Of a stretch of DNA of 64,000 bases, positions 1 to 8,700 are shown one piece after another (the stretch's first letter is position 1; each line of letters begins with the position of its first letter). Made by a program: the position numbers and the translations under genes. The stretch comes from JAYVJH01 sp043777595 (GTDB lineage: Bacteria; Bacteroidota; Bacteroidia; Cytophagales; Spirosomataceae). Where the stretch lies: the NCBI GenBank assembly GCA_043777595.1, contig JAYWHT010000004.1, forward strand, positions 13,656 to 77,655. The letters run 5' to 3'. The notes below the pieces were generated by a model. That model was not told the DNA's origin and did no database searches. It saw only the letters and a list, made by a program, of their open reading frames with translations.

Positions 1-327
1 AATGGCTTTGCAATTCGTGATGTAAACACGGCTTCGCCCGTTGTTGCCTTACAACTTATTGGCGGCAAAAAACCGTCAGAGTGGTTTGCAGGACAAGCAG
101 GTAATAAACTTATTGAAGACTGGACTACAACTGGTATCAGCGAAACACTCTGGGGTGCAGGTCGCCCGGCTTTTACACTGACCAACGGCAGAGCTGACGG
201 CTTAGAAAAAGGCGGAGTGTCGCCATCGGGCTTCGAGGCTGCCGACTTTATTGGTGCTTTCAAAGACAGCGACTGGACAGCAAAGTGGACAAACTTTAGC
301 TCACAGACAACAGATTATAGTAAATAA
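1..327 (+). CDS. C-terminal end of a surface/outer-membrane protein (5' truncated by window)
   Basis: An open frame runs in from the left edge in frame 1 and stops with TAA at 325-327, giving the last 108 residues of a larger protein. The tail reads FIGAFKDSDWTAKWTNF. The pattern (Y/F)xGAF...W(T)xxWTNF is a recurrent C-terminal signature of exported Bacteroidota surface proteins that I recognise from memory; their function is generally unknown. The next gene begins 4 bases downstream, so the two are probably co-transcribed. The missing N-terminus prevents a firmer assignment. Confidence 0.7.
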   Translation, partial: NGFAIRDVNTASPVVALQLIGGKKPSEWFAGQAGNKLIEDWTTTGISETLWGAGRPAFTLTNGRADGLEKGGVSPSGFEAADFIGAFKDSDWTAKWTNFSSQTTDYSK

Positions 328-331
328 CTGA

Positions 332-916
332 ATGGTTTTATTAGTAAATAACAAAGCGAGTAAAGTAGTGCTTTATACAGCAAAAGTTATGCTTTGCTCG
401 CTTTATATTACCGCTTGCCAACCCAAAGAAAGCGCAGGTAGGTATTTTTCTAAGTCAAAGCAAGACTCTTTACTTACAAACATAATTGCTTATACAAGTG
501 AATATGCCCGTGGGGCCAATAATCTTACAAGATTAGAGCCACAGTTTAGAGCCGAATATGCAAAGCGTTTGCCAGACTATAAGTTTATTAAGTACAGCGT
601 TACGCCAGACTCTGTACACTACTTCTTTATAAGCCGCCCGGCGGGTACAATTTTTAGGCGTGGCATAGGTGGGAGGTTTAGGCTCAATAAAGGGAGTCTG
701 TTGCCCACCGACTATGAAGAACTGTGGTGTACTCCTCACTTTAAGTCAGATAGCCTTGTGATAGAGCGGGGCAATTATCTGTTTGGTGAGATGGTCAAAA
801 AGGGTAGCGTTGCTCACTTATTGGCAATGAAGCATTATATCGAATGGCCAGACTCTACGCTGGTCTATGACAAACAAAAACATGAGTGGGTGGCTACGAG
901 CAAATCCCCATTTTAA
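332..916 (+). CDS. Putative lipoprotein of unknown function
   Basis: A 194-residue protein beginning 4 bases after the upstream stop. A hydrophobic stretch near residues 17-28 ends in a lipobox-like ITAC, so residue 29 is the likely lipidated cysteine and the protein should be anchored in the outer or inner membrane facing the periplasm. A second in-frame ATG at residue 20 would leave too short a signal peptide, which favours the first ATG. The mature part contains a basic GTIFRRGIGGRF stretch and no motif I can name. A strong terminator hairpin follows at 941-974, ending this two-gene unit. Confidence 0.6.
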   Translation: MVLLVNNKASKVVLYTAKVMLCSLYITACQPKESAGRYFSKSKQDSLLTNIIAYTSEYARGANNLTRLEPQFRAEYAKRLPDYKFIKYSVTPDSVHYFFISRPAGTIFRRGIGGRFRLNKGSLLPTDYEELWCTPHFKSDSLVIERGNYLFGEMVKKGSVAHLLAMKHYIEWPDSTLVYDKQKHEWVATSKSPF

Positions 917-940
917 GATTTTATATTGGTGTCCGTGAAT

Positions 941-974
941 AAACAAGCCAACCTCGTTTGAGGTTGGCTTGTTT
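941..974 (+). terminator. Rho-independent terminator
   Basis: A 15-bp perfect stem (arm AACAAGCCAACCTC) around a GTTT loop is followed by a T-rich stretch on the plus strand. It lies 24 bases after the lipoprotein stop codon and is correctly oriented to end that unit. Confidence 0.85.
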
Positions 975-985
975 TGTTTTTGGGT

Positions 986-1095
986 TAAATAAGTAGTCGT
1001 GAGTATATAATACGGTATCGTAAGCCAAATAAAAAACTACTAATCAACAAGTTATTAAAATAAAAATACAGTATTAGTTTTGAATAAGTACTTAA
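986..1095 (-). repeat. Dispersed ~107-bp repeat, copy 1
   Basis: Read on the minus strand this segment starts with AAGTACTTATTCAAAAC and ends with TACTCACGACTACTTAA. It aligns almost without gaps to 59796-59902 on the plus strand and partly to 19592-19676. It lies between the terminator and the end of the PIN toxin gene and has no coding potential that I see. Confidence 0.6.
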
Positions 1096-1102
1096 AAAAA
1101 AG

Positions 1103-1513
1103 TTACTCATTAACTACAAAATCTACAATCTTACAAACATTGACTATCGGAAATTTAATCGCTTTTAAGATATTGTAGTGTCGGTCGTTTGTAACAATTA
1201 CATCTGTGTTTGAAGCCACATATGCATCTACGAATTTATCATCATCGGGGTCTTGATAAATGAGCAACCAGTTGAATGTAATGGGATTTATTTTGATGAC
1301 ATTTGGGAGATTCATCAGCACTTTAAGGATATTTTCAGCATATTCGGTTGAATAAAAAAACGATAATTGTTCTTCATACTCCAATAATATTTCAGTAGTA
1401 ACGACCAATTCTATTTCATTATTCAAAACTTCATCATAAATCCATCGAAAAGGTGAACGCTTGGGTACAACAACCAAAAGACAGTTTGTGTCAAGAATGA
1501 TTCGGCGTTTCAT
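1103..1513 (-). CDS. PIN-domain toxin (putative endoribonuclease)
   Basis: A 136-residue PIN-domain protein of the COG1569/PIN_3 type. The acidic residues of the metal site are visible: D8 in IILDTNCL near the N-terminus, the E in TTEILLEY around residue 44, the DPDDDKFVD cluster around residues 88-96, and D109 in VIVTNDRHY. PIN toxins cleave RNA using Mg2+/Mn2+. The start codon overlaps the stop of the upstream antitoxin gene by 4 bases (ATGA), the usual type II toxin-antitoxin arrangement. It is the last gene of a minus-strand unit that begins with the type IIG restriction enzyme. Confidence 0.85.
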   Translation of the reverse strand: MKRRIILDTNCLLVVVPKRSPFRWIYDEVLNNEIELVVTTEILLEYEEQLSFFYSTEYAENILKVLMNLPNVIKINPITFNWLLIYQDPDDDKFVDAYVASNTDVIVTNDRHYNILKAIKFPIVNVCKIVDFVVNE

Positions 1514-1737
1514 TTGGTGTTTTTTGACAGGTCTTGCTCCAATATTTCAAACATTTTGGCTTCGTCATACCCTTTTTCTTGCCAAATCGTTTCCATTAGT
1601 TTGTCAGCTTTTTGGGCATAATGATTGGCAATGAGCTGTTGCAGCTCTTGCGTTTCTTGGTCGTTAATGTTGCGCTCACTAAAAAAACGCAACAAATGAA
1701 CCTGTATCGGGCTTAATTTTGGTGTAATAGCTGTCAT
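1510..1737 (-). CDS. Antitoxin partner of the PIN toxin
   Basis: A 75-residue, mostly helical, charged protein immediately upstream of the PIN toxin, overlapping it by 4 bases. Residues 8-45 (SPIQVHLLRFFSERN onward) and a C-terminal acidic tail (EQDLSKNTK) match the general form of the small antitoxins that accompany COG1569 PIN toxins in Bacteroidota. No ribbon-helix-helix or AbrB motif is obvious, so the role rests on size, overlap and context. It begins 36 bases after the stop of the type IIG gene. Confidence 0.7.
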   Translation of the reverse strand: MTAITPKLSPIQVHLLRFFSERNINDQETQELQQLIANHYAQKADKLMETIWQEKGYDEAKMFEILEQDLSKNTK

Positions 1738-1773
1738 GTTCGTTTCTTATTTTTCTACAAAGCTAATAAAATT

Positions 1774-4700
1774 TTATTTACCCTCTATCACCGCCCGCTC
1801 CTCGGCTGTGATGCCATACAATTCATAAACCAGCTCGTCTATTTGGGTTTCGAACGTGTCGCTTGGCCTCCCATCTCGCTTGGCCAACAACACCGCATCT
1901 ACCAAATCTATAATTGGCTGCTGCTGGGCGGGGGTAGCAATAAGAGTGGGAATTTTTTTTAAGTACGGAATATCAAACCGCATATAACCGCCCGATAAAT
2001 GTGTATTTTCAAAATAATTGCTATACCAGAAATTAATTACTTTTGAGTTAAGTATTGATAGTAAGTACCTCTTATTTAGTCGTTTATCTACATCAAATAT
2101 TATTGTTGATTTCCCTACATATCTATTCTCAAAGTCAATAGCTGCCTGTAAACGAAGTGTCATACGAGCAACTACTATTTTTTCAGATTCATCAAACCGC
2201 TTAATTGCATTTGTAGAAAATAACTCAGCAGGTATGTACTCGCCCTTCCAGTCTATGACATAGTTTTTAATGTCTCTGGTTTGAATAATTGGTTTATAAG
2301 TTGTTTTTTCTGAGTCGAGTAATTGTTCAAAACTATCTTTTTTTATTTTTTTCTGCCCATATCCGCTTTGAGATGTTCCCCAAATCATATTAGACAACTC
2401 ACCTAATTTTACTTTCTCTCGCTCAATTTTGTTAATCAATAGCTGATTCACGTTAGCGATTATCAGGTATTTACCATTGGCAATAATGTCATTTTTTCTG
2501 ACTGTCAACGATGCCTTTCCGATATCTTCTGGATTATTACATTTACTAATTCGGACGGGATAATTACCGTTTTTTTCTTTTTTAAAACACCACACAATAG
2601 TATAAGTAGCAGCTTTATCAAATACTTTAATGTTTGAAACGTCGTCTATAAACTGAATAATTGTATTTTCAACTATAAATTTTCTAATACCATAACCAGC
2701 ATCTATTGACAAAAACTGATTTGGATTGATATAACATAAATACCCACTTTGTTTTAAAATATTATACCCTTGTTCGATAAAATATTGATACAGATTAGGG
2801 CGAGGTGAGTTTTCTGAAGTTTTGTATTGCTTTAATACGTCAGTCTGTTGGCTTCCCAATTCTCTATAATCAACATACGGCGGGTTTCCAATCACCACAT
2901 CAAAGCCTACAAAGTCGCCATTGTCGTTGAGTACTTCTGGAAACTCAAATCGCCACTCAAAGGCATTTCTATAAACGGTGTTGTTTTTTATATCGTCAAT
3001 CTGTGCGCTCAGTTTGTTTATGTCGGTTTCGAGGCGGGCTTGTACGGCTTGCTGTACTTTGGCCTCTTTGGGAGTGGGTGGTAGTAGGCTGGTTTGGGCG
3101 GTGAGGTTGTAGAGTTCGCCACTTAGTTTATTGAGAGCCAGTAGTTTTTTGTCGTTTTTGTTTATTTCGGTCTTAAAATCAGCCTTGATGCTGTCAATAA
3201 TTTTGGTTAGGCCACGTTTGGCATCACGGTTTTTTTCGTTTTTGTAGTCGTTCACAAACCCACGGTAGGCCGCTACGTCATATTTGATGCTACGCAGGGC
3301 TTTGCTAAGGTCGGCATCAAGTGCAAATCGACTCAAAAGGCTATTACCACATTTGATGTTAATGTCGATATTGGGTAGGGTTTGAAGCCCCCCAACCCCC
3401 AGAGGGGGAGTCTCTATAGCTCCCTCTCTGGGGGCAGGGGAGCTATAATACGCATTTTTCAATAGTTCTATCCAGAGCCTTAGGCGGCATATTTTTACAG
3501 AGTTGGGGTTGATGTCCACCCCAAAAAGGCAATTTTCGATGATGGTTTGTTTTTCGTGAAACAGTGTTTTTTGTACCCGTGTGCTTTCTTTATTGTTGGG
3601 GTTATAGACAAAAGTCTGGCCGTCAATGTCGGTTACTACGAGTTCGTCGTTGAGTATGCTCACTTCATAGTCTCGCAGTAGTTTGCCGTTTTCGTCCATC
3701 AATATACCCAGTTCACTTTTTATGGTAATAATCTCGTTGAGTGCCGACACCAAAAAGTGGCCCGAGCCAACGGCAGGGTCGCACACTTTGAGGGTATTGA
3801 TGAGGTCATTGGCTTCTTTTCGAGAAATTTTTGAGCCAATAAGATTGTAGATGTCGGTGAAGCCCAGCCCCCCTGCCCCCAGAGGGGGAGCTATTTCAAC
3901 TCCCCCTCTGGGGGCTGAGGGGTGGGGGCTAAATTTTTGTATTATTGCCTGCCGTATCGTTTGGCGGCACATATACATCGTTATAAAAGCAGGCGTATAA
4001 ATAGAGCCATCTTTATAGCCGTTTATTTTTTCAAAAACCTTGCCCAGCACCGAGGCGTTGATTATTGTTCGGTTATCGTCCTGAATGGCTACCGTGGCTC
4101 CCTCGCTGGCAAAGTCGTAAGCGTCCAGAAACTGAAAAAGATAAGAAAGAAGCCCCTGCCCGCCTCCCCCAGAAGGTGGGGGAGTTAATACAGAGCCTTT
4201 TATTAGGGGCATGATGCCTCCGTTGTCTAAGGCATTTATTTTAATGGTTTGGTCTTCGAGTTCGCTAATGTCAAACAATGAACTATTGAGGTAGGGTACA
4301 TGGCCATATTTAGTTTTGATGGCCTCGGTGCGGTTGTCGATGTTTACGGCCAGTACTTTATGAAACAGTTTAAAGAGTTCGTCAAAGTCGTTGATGGTGG
4401 CTAAGTTCAAAAACAGGTATTTTTTGTCGCCTTGGTGGTAGCCCATGAGCTGGCCTTCGAGTAGTTTCAAAAACAATATTCGGTTTATCCACGTAATACA
4501 AAGTTCGAGTGCTACTGCAAAAGTACGCTCAGGCACAGTTGCGCCATAAGCCGAGCCGTCTGTTACACGGTGCAGCACATCTTCGGTTTCGATGGCATCA
4601 ATGGCAGCTTCGAGCAACGAAGCCGCATGGCGGTTGGTTGTTTTACGCCTAATGACGCTCTTGCCCCCGTCTTTGGTTTCTTCGAGACCAATGATGTGCA

Positions 4701-5463
4701 GCAGTTCTTTATAAAAGCGTTCGTTGAGCGAGTTGGCATCGTTGGGGGCAGCTACTTTGAGCAAGTGCGCTGGCGACAGTAGCTTATAAAGAGCCGTCAG
4801 GCGGTGGTCGTCGTCGGGGTTTTGGTTGCGTAGAGGCGTTTGGTAGTCTTTGATATTAAAATAAACATAGTCTAAATTTACCTCGGTCTTGGCTATAATT
4901 TTGGCTATCTCTTCATAAAAAAACGGGTTGTCTTTTCGGTCATTGATTTTGGTTTCGTAGAGTTTTCTAATTTGGGTGTTTCGGTAAATATGTTTGTCAA
5001 ACTCATTGGCATCTATCACATACCACTCGTTGATGTTGGTAATGATAAGGTGTTTGAGCTGTGTATTTTCAACATGGCTGCGCTCGTCCAAGTAATACAA
5101 AACGAGTTCGTGCAGGGCTTTTTTATTAAAATTGTCTGCCGATATCATCTCGGCCACATTGGTAGGCCGCTTGGCTTCGACGATTACGCCCACATCGCTG
5201 TCGGTACTTTTGCCTGTGTGTATCACCAAGTCTTTTTTGTCTTTGGTGTTAATGGCGTGGGTGCCTCGGTAGTAAGTATCTCGCAAAAAATCCCGAAGGT
5301 CGTTTTTTAGATGCTCTTCGCTTTCGTCTTTGGGGCGTTGGTCAATGGTGTTAATTTTGTCAAGTAGCACAATAAGATTGGCCTTAAAAACGTCCATTTC
5401 TGACCGCAAAACAGGTTGTCTGACGAGTGCTTTGGTGGCTTTGAGTGGCGAAATAACTGGCAT
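1774..5463 (-). CDS. Eco57I-like type IIG restriction-modification enzyme
   Basis: A 1229-residue single-chain restriction endonuclease and adenine methyltransferase. An N-terminal PD-(D/E)XK-like nuclease site is visible around residues 83-102 (SDVGVIVEAKRP). The methyltransferase core has the SAM-binding motif DPAVGSGHFL around residue 575 and the catalytic NPPY (GNPPYVDY) near residue 868, followed by a C-terminal target-recognition region. Three GC-rich palindromic repeats lie in frame inside it, adding proline/glycine-rich peptides near residues 426-438, 511-535 and 673-693 (APPLGAGGL-like). They do not break the frame. A PIN toxin-antitoxin pair follows in the same direction, forming a small defence cluster. 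Activity is likely but the inserted peptides could affect it. Confidence 0.9.
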   Translation of the reverse strand: MPVISPLKATKALVRQPVLRSEMDVFKANLIVLLDKINTIDQRPKDESEEHLKNDLRDFLRDTYYRGTHAINTKDKKDLVIHTGKSTDSDVGVIVEAKRPTNVAEMISADNFNKKALHELVLYYLDERSHVENTQLKHLIITNINEWYVIDANEFDKHIYRNTQIRKLYETKINDRKDNPFFYEEIAKIIAKTEVNLDYVYFNIKDYQTPLRNQNPDDDHRLTALYKLLSPAHLLKVAAPNDANSLNERFYKELLHIIGLEETKDGGKSVIRRKTTNRHAASLLEAAIDAIETEDVLHRVTDGSAYGATVPERTFAVALELCITWINRILFLKLLEGQLMGYHQGDKKYLFLNLATINDFDELFKLFHKVLAVNIDNRTEAIKTKYGHVPYLNSSLFDISELEDQTIKINALDNGGIMPLIKGSVLTPPPSGGGGQGLLSYLFQFLDAYDFASEGATVAIQDDNRTIINASVLGKVFEKINGYKDGSIYTPAFITMYMCRQTIRQAIIQKFSPHPSAPRGGVEIAPPLGAGGLGFTDIYNLIGSKISRKEANDLINTLKVCDPAVGSGHFLVSALNEIITIKSELGILMDENGKLLRDYEVSILNDELVVTDIDGQTFVYNPNNKESTRVQKTLFHEKQTIIENCLFGVDINPNSVKICRLRLWIELLKNAYYSSPAPREGAIETPPLGVGGLQTLPNIDINIKCGNSLLSRFALDADLSKALRSIKYDVAAYRGFVNDYKNEKNRDAKRGLTKIIDSIKADFKTEINKNDKKLLALNKLSGELYNLTAQTSLLPPTPKEAKVQQAVQARLETDINKLSAQIDDIKNNTVYRNAFEWRFEFPEVLNDNGDFVGFDVVIGNPPYVDYRELGSQQTDVLKQYKTSENSPRPNLYQYFIEQGYNILKQSGYLCYINPNQFLSIDAGYGIRKFIVENTIIQFIDDVSNIKVFDKAATYTIVWCFKKEKNGNYPVRISKCNNPEDIGKASLTVRKNDIIANGKYLIIANVNQLLINKIEREKVKLGELSNMIWGTSQSGYGQKKIKKDSFEQLLDSEKTTYKPIIQTRDIKNYVIDWKGEYIPAELFSTNAIKRFDESEKIVVARMTLRLQAAIDFENRYVGKSTIIFDVDKRLNKRYLLSILNSKVINFWYSNYFENTHLSGGYMRFDIPYLKKIPTLIATPAQQQPIIDLVDAVLLAKRDGRPSDTFETQIDELVYELYGITAEERAVIEGK
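3385..3444. repeat. REPIN-like GC-rich palindrome, in frame in the type IIG gene (copy 3)
   Basis: Two inverted arms, AGCCCCCCAACCCCCAGAGG and its approximate complement ending GGGGGCAGGGGAGCT, flank a short spacer. On the coding strand it translates as a peptide containing PAPREGAIETPPLGVGGL with no stop. Confidence 0.85.
3860..3930. repeat. REPIN-like GC-rich palindrome, in frame in the type IIG gene (copy 2)
   Basis: The longest copy: about 30-bp arms (core CCCCCAGAGGGGGAG and CTCCCCCTCTGGGGG) separated by about 9 bases. It is translated as a peptide containing PSAPRGGVEIAPPLGAGGL inside the methyltransferase gene. Confidence 0.88.
4150..4186. repeat. Half-copy of the GC-rich palindrome, in frame in the type IIG gene (copy 1)
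   Basis: A single arm (AAGCCCCTGCCCGCCTCCCC then AGAAGGTGGGGGAG) of the same family, translated as LTPPPSGGGGQG. It resembles a REP singlet as opposed to the paired form. Confidence 0.7.
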
Positions 5464-5497
5464 TTTTTGTATTTATTTTATTGTTTTATTACGCCTT

Positions 5498-7387
5498 TTA
5501 CACCACACCATTTTTTATATCTTCGACTATCGTAGGGTCAAGTAGCGTAGTGATGTCGCCCATGTTTGAGGTATCGCCTTCGGCAATTTTTCGTAATATT
5601 CTCCGCATTATTTTGCCAGAGCGGGTTTTGGGTAAGCCTTTCACAAACTGAATTTTATCGGGTTTGGCTATTGGCCCAATGACACGGGTAACGGTAGCCA
5701 AAATGTCTTTTTTCATCAGGCTTTCGTCTTCGGGTATTTTTTCACAGATAATATACGCATAAATCCCCTGCCCTTTGATGTCGTGTGGGTAGCCTACTAC
5801 GGCACTTTCGACAACGCCAGTGTGCATATTGAGGGCGTTTTCTACTTCGGCAGTGCCTATTCTATGTCCCGATACATTGAGTACGTCATCGACTCGGCCT
5901 GTGATTCTGTAAAAGCCATTTTCGTCACGCATGGCACCATCGCCAGTAAAATAAAGATTATCATAAGTCGAGAAGTAGGCTGTGCGGCAGCGTTCATGGT
6001 CGCCCCAAGTAGTACGAATGATAGACGGCCACGGAAACTTGATACACAAATTACCACTCACATTACCGCCCAATATCTCTTTTCCGTTTTCGTCCACGAG
6101 CATCATCTGCACACCTGGCAGCGGCAACGAAGCCCAAGCAGGTTTGAGGGGCGTAATGCCCGCCAAGGCCGAAATCATGGTAGCCCCTGTTTCGGTTTGC
6201 CACCAAGTATCAATCACAGGGCAGCGGCCTTTGCCTACGTTTTCAGAATACCAGTTCCATGCTTCTTCGTTGATAGGCTCACCTACTGAGCCTAATATTT
6301 TGAGCGAACTCAAATCTTTGCCTTGTAATGGCCCCAAACCAAAGCCCATCAGCGACCGTATGGCCGTGGGGGCAGTATAAAGAATATCTACTTTGTGTTT
6401 ATCTACAATATCCCATAGTCGGCCAGCGTCGGGGTAGGTTGGTATGCCTTCAAACATCATGGTAGTGGCGCCAGCGCAAAGCGGCCCATATACTATGTAG
6501 CTGTGGCCTGTTACCCAGCCTACGTCGGCAGTACAAAAATGAACCATATTTGGCTCGTACTGAAACACATTCTCAAACGTATAGGTAGCATAAACCATAT
6601 AGCCGCCCGTGCTATGTACCACACCTTTGGGTTTGCCTGTTGAGCCAGACGTATAAAGTATAAAAAGCGGATCTTCTGAGTTTATTTCTTCGGCGAGGCA
6701 GTCGGTAGCTACTTTTTTTATTTCGTCTTCCCACCAATAATCTCGCCCTTTTATCATCGACACAGGCTGACGGGTACGGGTCAAGACGATTACTTTTTCG
6801 ACCGACGGGCAAGCCACCAGCGCATCGTCCACGGTGTCTTTCATGGGTATAGATTTATTGCCACGGTAGGCACCGTCGGAGGTTATGACCATTTTACAAT
6901 CAGAGTCATTGATACGGTCTCGGACAGACTGGGCTGAAAAACCACCAAAAACCACTGAATGAATAGCCCCAATGCGAGCGCAGGCCAACATCGCTATGGC
7001 CGCCTCGGGTACCATGGGTAGGTATATACACACACGGTCGCCTTTGACAACGCCATGACGTTTGAGGACATTGGCAAACTGACTGACTTTGAGATGTAAC
7101 GTTTTGTAGGTAATAGCGATAGCTTCTTCGGTAGGGTCGTTGGGTTCCCAGAGTATAGCCGTTTGGTCGCCTCGTTCGGTCAAATGTCGGTCGAGGGCGT
7201 TGTAGCTGATATTGGTTTTGCCATCAATAAACCACTTGATGTTAGGTTCTTTAAAATTCCATTCTAAGGTTTTTGTCCATGGTTTGTGCCAATAAAAATG
7301 AGAGGCAATGTCAGCCCAGAAGGCTTCGGGATTGGCTACGCTCTGCTCGTAAGCGGCTTGGTATTGGTCAAAAGTACGGATACGCAT
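5498..7387 (-). CDS. acs: Acetate-CoA ligase (acetyl-CoA synthetase)
   Basis: A 629-residue adenylate-forming enzyme making acetyl-CoA from acetate, ATP and CoA in the cytoplasm. Visible motifs are the P-loop-like YTSGSTGKPKGVVHS around residue 248, the A5 motif TWWQTETGAT near residue 396, the A8 hinge region VDDVLNVSGHRIGTAEVE near residue 500, and the C-terminal PKTRSGKIMRRILRKIA carrying the acetylatable catalytic lysine. Length is normal for the family. It lies 34 bases upstream of the type IIG gene on the same strand, but the two are unlikely to be functionally linked. Confidence 0.95.
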   Translation of the reverse strand: MRIRTFDQYQAAYEQSVANPEAFWADIASHFYWHKPWTKTLEWNFKEPNIKWFIDGKTNISYNALDRHLTERGDQTAILWEPNDPTEEAIAITYKTLHLKVSQFANVLKRHGVVKGDRVCIYLPMVPEAAIAMLACARIGAIHSVVFGGFSAQSVRDRINDSDCKMVITSDGAYRGNKSIPMKDTVDDALVACPSVEKVIVLTRTRQPVSMIKGRDYWWEDEIKKVATDCLAEEINSEDPLFILYTSGSTGKPKGVVHSTGGYMVYATYTFENVFQYEPNMVHFCTADVGWVTGHSYIVYGPLCAGATTMMFEGIPTYPDAGRLWDIVDKHKVDILYTAPTAIRSLMGFGLGPLQGKDLSSLKILGSVGEPINEEAWNWYSENVGKGRCPVIDTWWQTETGATMISALAGITPLKPAWASLPLPGVQMMLVDENGKEILGGNVSGNLCIKFPWPSIIRTTWGDHERCRTAYFSTYDNLYFTGDGAMRDENGFYRITGRVDDVLNVSGHRIGTAEVENALNMHTGVVESAVVGYPHDIKGQGIYAYIICEKIPEDESLMKKDILATVTRVIGPIAKPDKIQFVKGLPKTRSGKIMRRILRKIAEGDTSNMGDITTLLDPTIVEDIKNGVV

Positions 7388-7829
7388 TGGTATAGTGGGT
7401 TGTGGTTATGTAATTATATAATCTAACCCAATGATTACAAGGTTCTTATGTATCAAAGAGGTGATTAAAGTATCGAAATTTTCATCGAATATCTGTTTCA
7501 AGTATTCAATCAAAAATTTCATGCTGCTATTTTGGCAGAAGGTGATTGAACACTCAAAAGTGCATATTGCACACAAGCATTGTCGGTTTTCCATGTCCAA
7601 CATGGGGGTTGAGTGTGATTCGGTCTAATAGATTTTGCATCGTTTCAGTTGTTTGGTTCTATGATAGTTTTTGTGGCTGGGGGGCATGGCATGAGTCTGT
7701 ATGCCCTACGTCCCTGCTTTTTAGTCGTCCACAAAAATTGTCGGACAACCATTTATTTTATTATCTATGATTCAAGTAGCAATTACTCACAATATTGCCT
7801 TTCTGGGTATAATAATACAAACAACCTTT
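7388..7829. other. 442-bp intergenic region without a recognisable gene
   Basis: Only short overlapping open frames occur. One on the minus strand, 7406-7603, ends with a plausible amphipathic stretch (MKFLIEYLKQIFDENFDTL) but has no family resemblance. The region probably holds the acs promoter and perhaps remnants of a lost gene. I see no strong terminator here. Confidence 0.4.
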
Positions 7830-8402
7830 CTAAAATCGATAGCCCACACCAAACACTAAGGCTGTATTGATTTCGCCATCAGAAAAAGAATGTAACGAAG
7901 GGCGTAGCTGGTATGCCCAACGACCTGCATACAACTCGACAGAAACAGGAACGACCCAACCCACCGAAAAAGTACGAATATTACCTTGGTAGTTGTAATC
8001 TACCATTTCAAAATTGGGATCGCCGCCATAATTTGTTCTGCTAAAACCTACCGAACGGGGGTCGTTGTCCAACTGTTTTTTGAACGACAGTCCTGCACCA
8101 GCCTTGATTTTAAACGTTTTTGTATCAATCGGGGCAAACAACAAATTGATGTCGGCAGTTGTAACACTTTTTACTACTCGGTAGGTTTTTGTTCCAATTC
8201 CTTGAATTTCTCGTGCAGCTTGACCAAAATTGAGCGAAGCGGCAACTGATATTCGTTTCTGAACCAAATACTCATACTCGTTGCGATAGTTTGAGCCTAT
8301 CATATCGCCAGAGCCTACAAATAACACCCCAACACCCAGCCGAACTTGATGTCGGTACGGTAATACAGGCAACTGAGCCATTGAAACAGCAGTCAATAGC
8401 AT
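7830..8402 (-). CDS. Putative outer-membrane beta-barrel protein
   Basis: The protein ends in GVGYRF, with a terminal phenylalanine and alternating hydrophobic residues as in outer-membrane barrels. About eight amphipathic strands can be traced over 170 residues. From the ATG at 8402 the signal peptide is short (MLLTAVSMAQ). The same frame stays open upstream to a stop at 8445-8447 and reads as a much better signal peptide (KTLSCTLFCMLLTAVSMAQ), but no ATG, GTG or TTG occurs there. Either a rare ATT/ATA start is used or the N-terminus is shifted. It is the last gene after the MFS transporter group. Confidence 0.6.
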   Translation of the reverse strand: MLLTAVSMAQLPVLPYRHQVRLGVGVLFVGSGDMIGSNYRNEYEYLVQKRISVAASLNFGQAAREIQGIGTKTYRVVKSVTTADINLLFAPIDTKTFKIKAGAGLSFKKQLDNDPRSVGFSRTNYGGDPNFEMVDYNYQGNIRTFSVGWVVPVSVELYAGRWAYQLRPSLHSFSDGEINTALVFGVGYRF

Positions 8403-8470
8403 ACAAAACAGAGTACAGGATAGTGTTTTCGTGGGTATAATTGTTTAATTGAAATGGTAAATATAAGTGA

Positions 8471-8689
8471 TTATTTTTGGTCATACTCACCTTGTAGTGC
8501 ATACACGCCAAAGCGTACCAGCGAACCTACAATGATAGGAATGAGTACAAAGACAAAGACGATTGCCTGGATTTTATCGTCCATTTTGATACTACTCAGA
8601 TTGCCGCCATAACGACCAAATAGCTCATAACCAGCATATAGCCCCAGAGTTATCCAAACGAGGCCAAGTATTTTTTTAATTTTGTTCAT
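8471..8689 (-). CDS. Small two-helix membrane protein (DUF6814-like)
   Basis: A 72-residue protein with hydrophobic segments at about residues 5-25 and 42-65, so it should span the inner membrane twice. Size, the KILGLVWITLGLYAGY start and proximity to an MHS-type transporter suggest the DUF6814 family, which I recall as a small Bacteroidota membrane protein found beside such transporters; that assignment is from memory. It begins 11 bases after the stop of the preceding minus-strand gene and probably shares its transcript. Confidence 0.65.
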   Translation of the reverse strand: MNKIKKILGLVWITLGLYAGYELFGRYGGNLSSIKMDDKIQAIVFVFVLIPIIVGSLVRFGVYALQGEYDQK

Positions 8690-8700
8690 TTTGGTTTTTG

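Noticed and set aside
7406..7628. Overlapping short open frames on both strands between acs and the outer-membrane protein gene
   Set aside because: No family resemblance, no start context and mutual overlap; left as an intergenic region.
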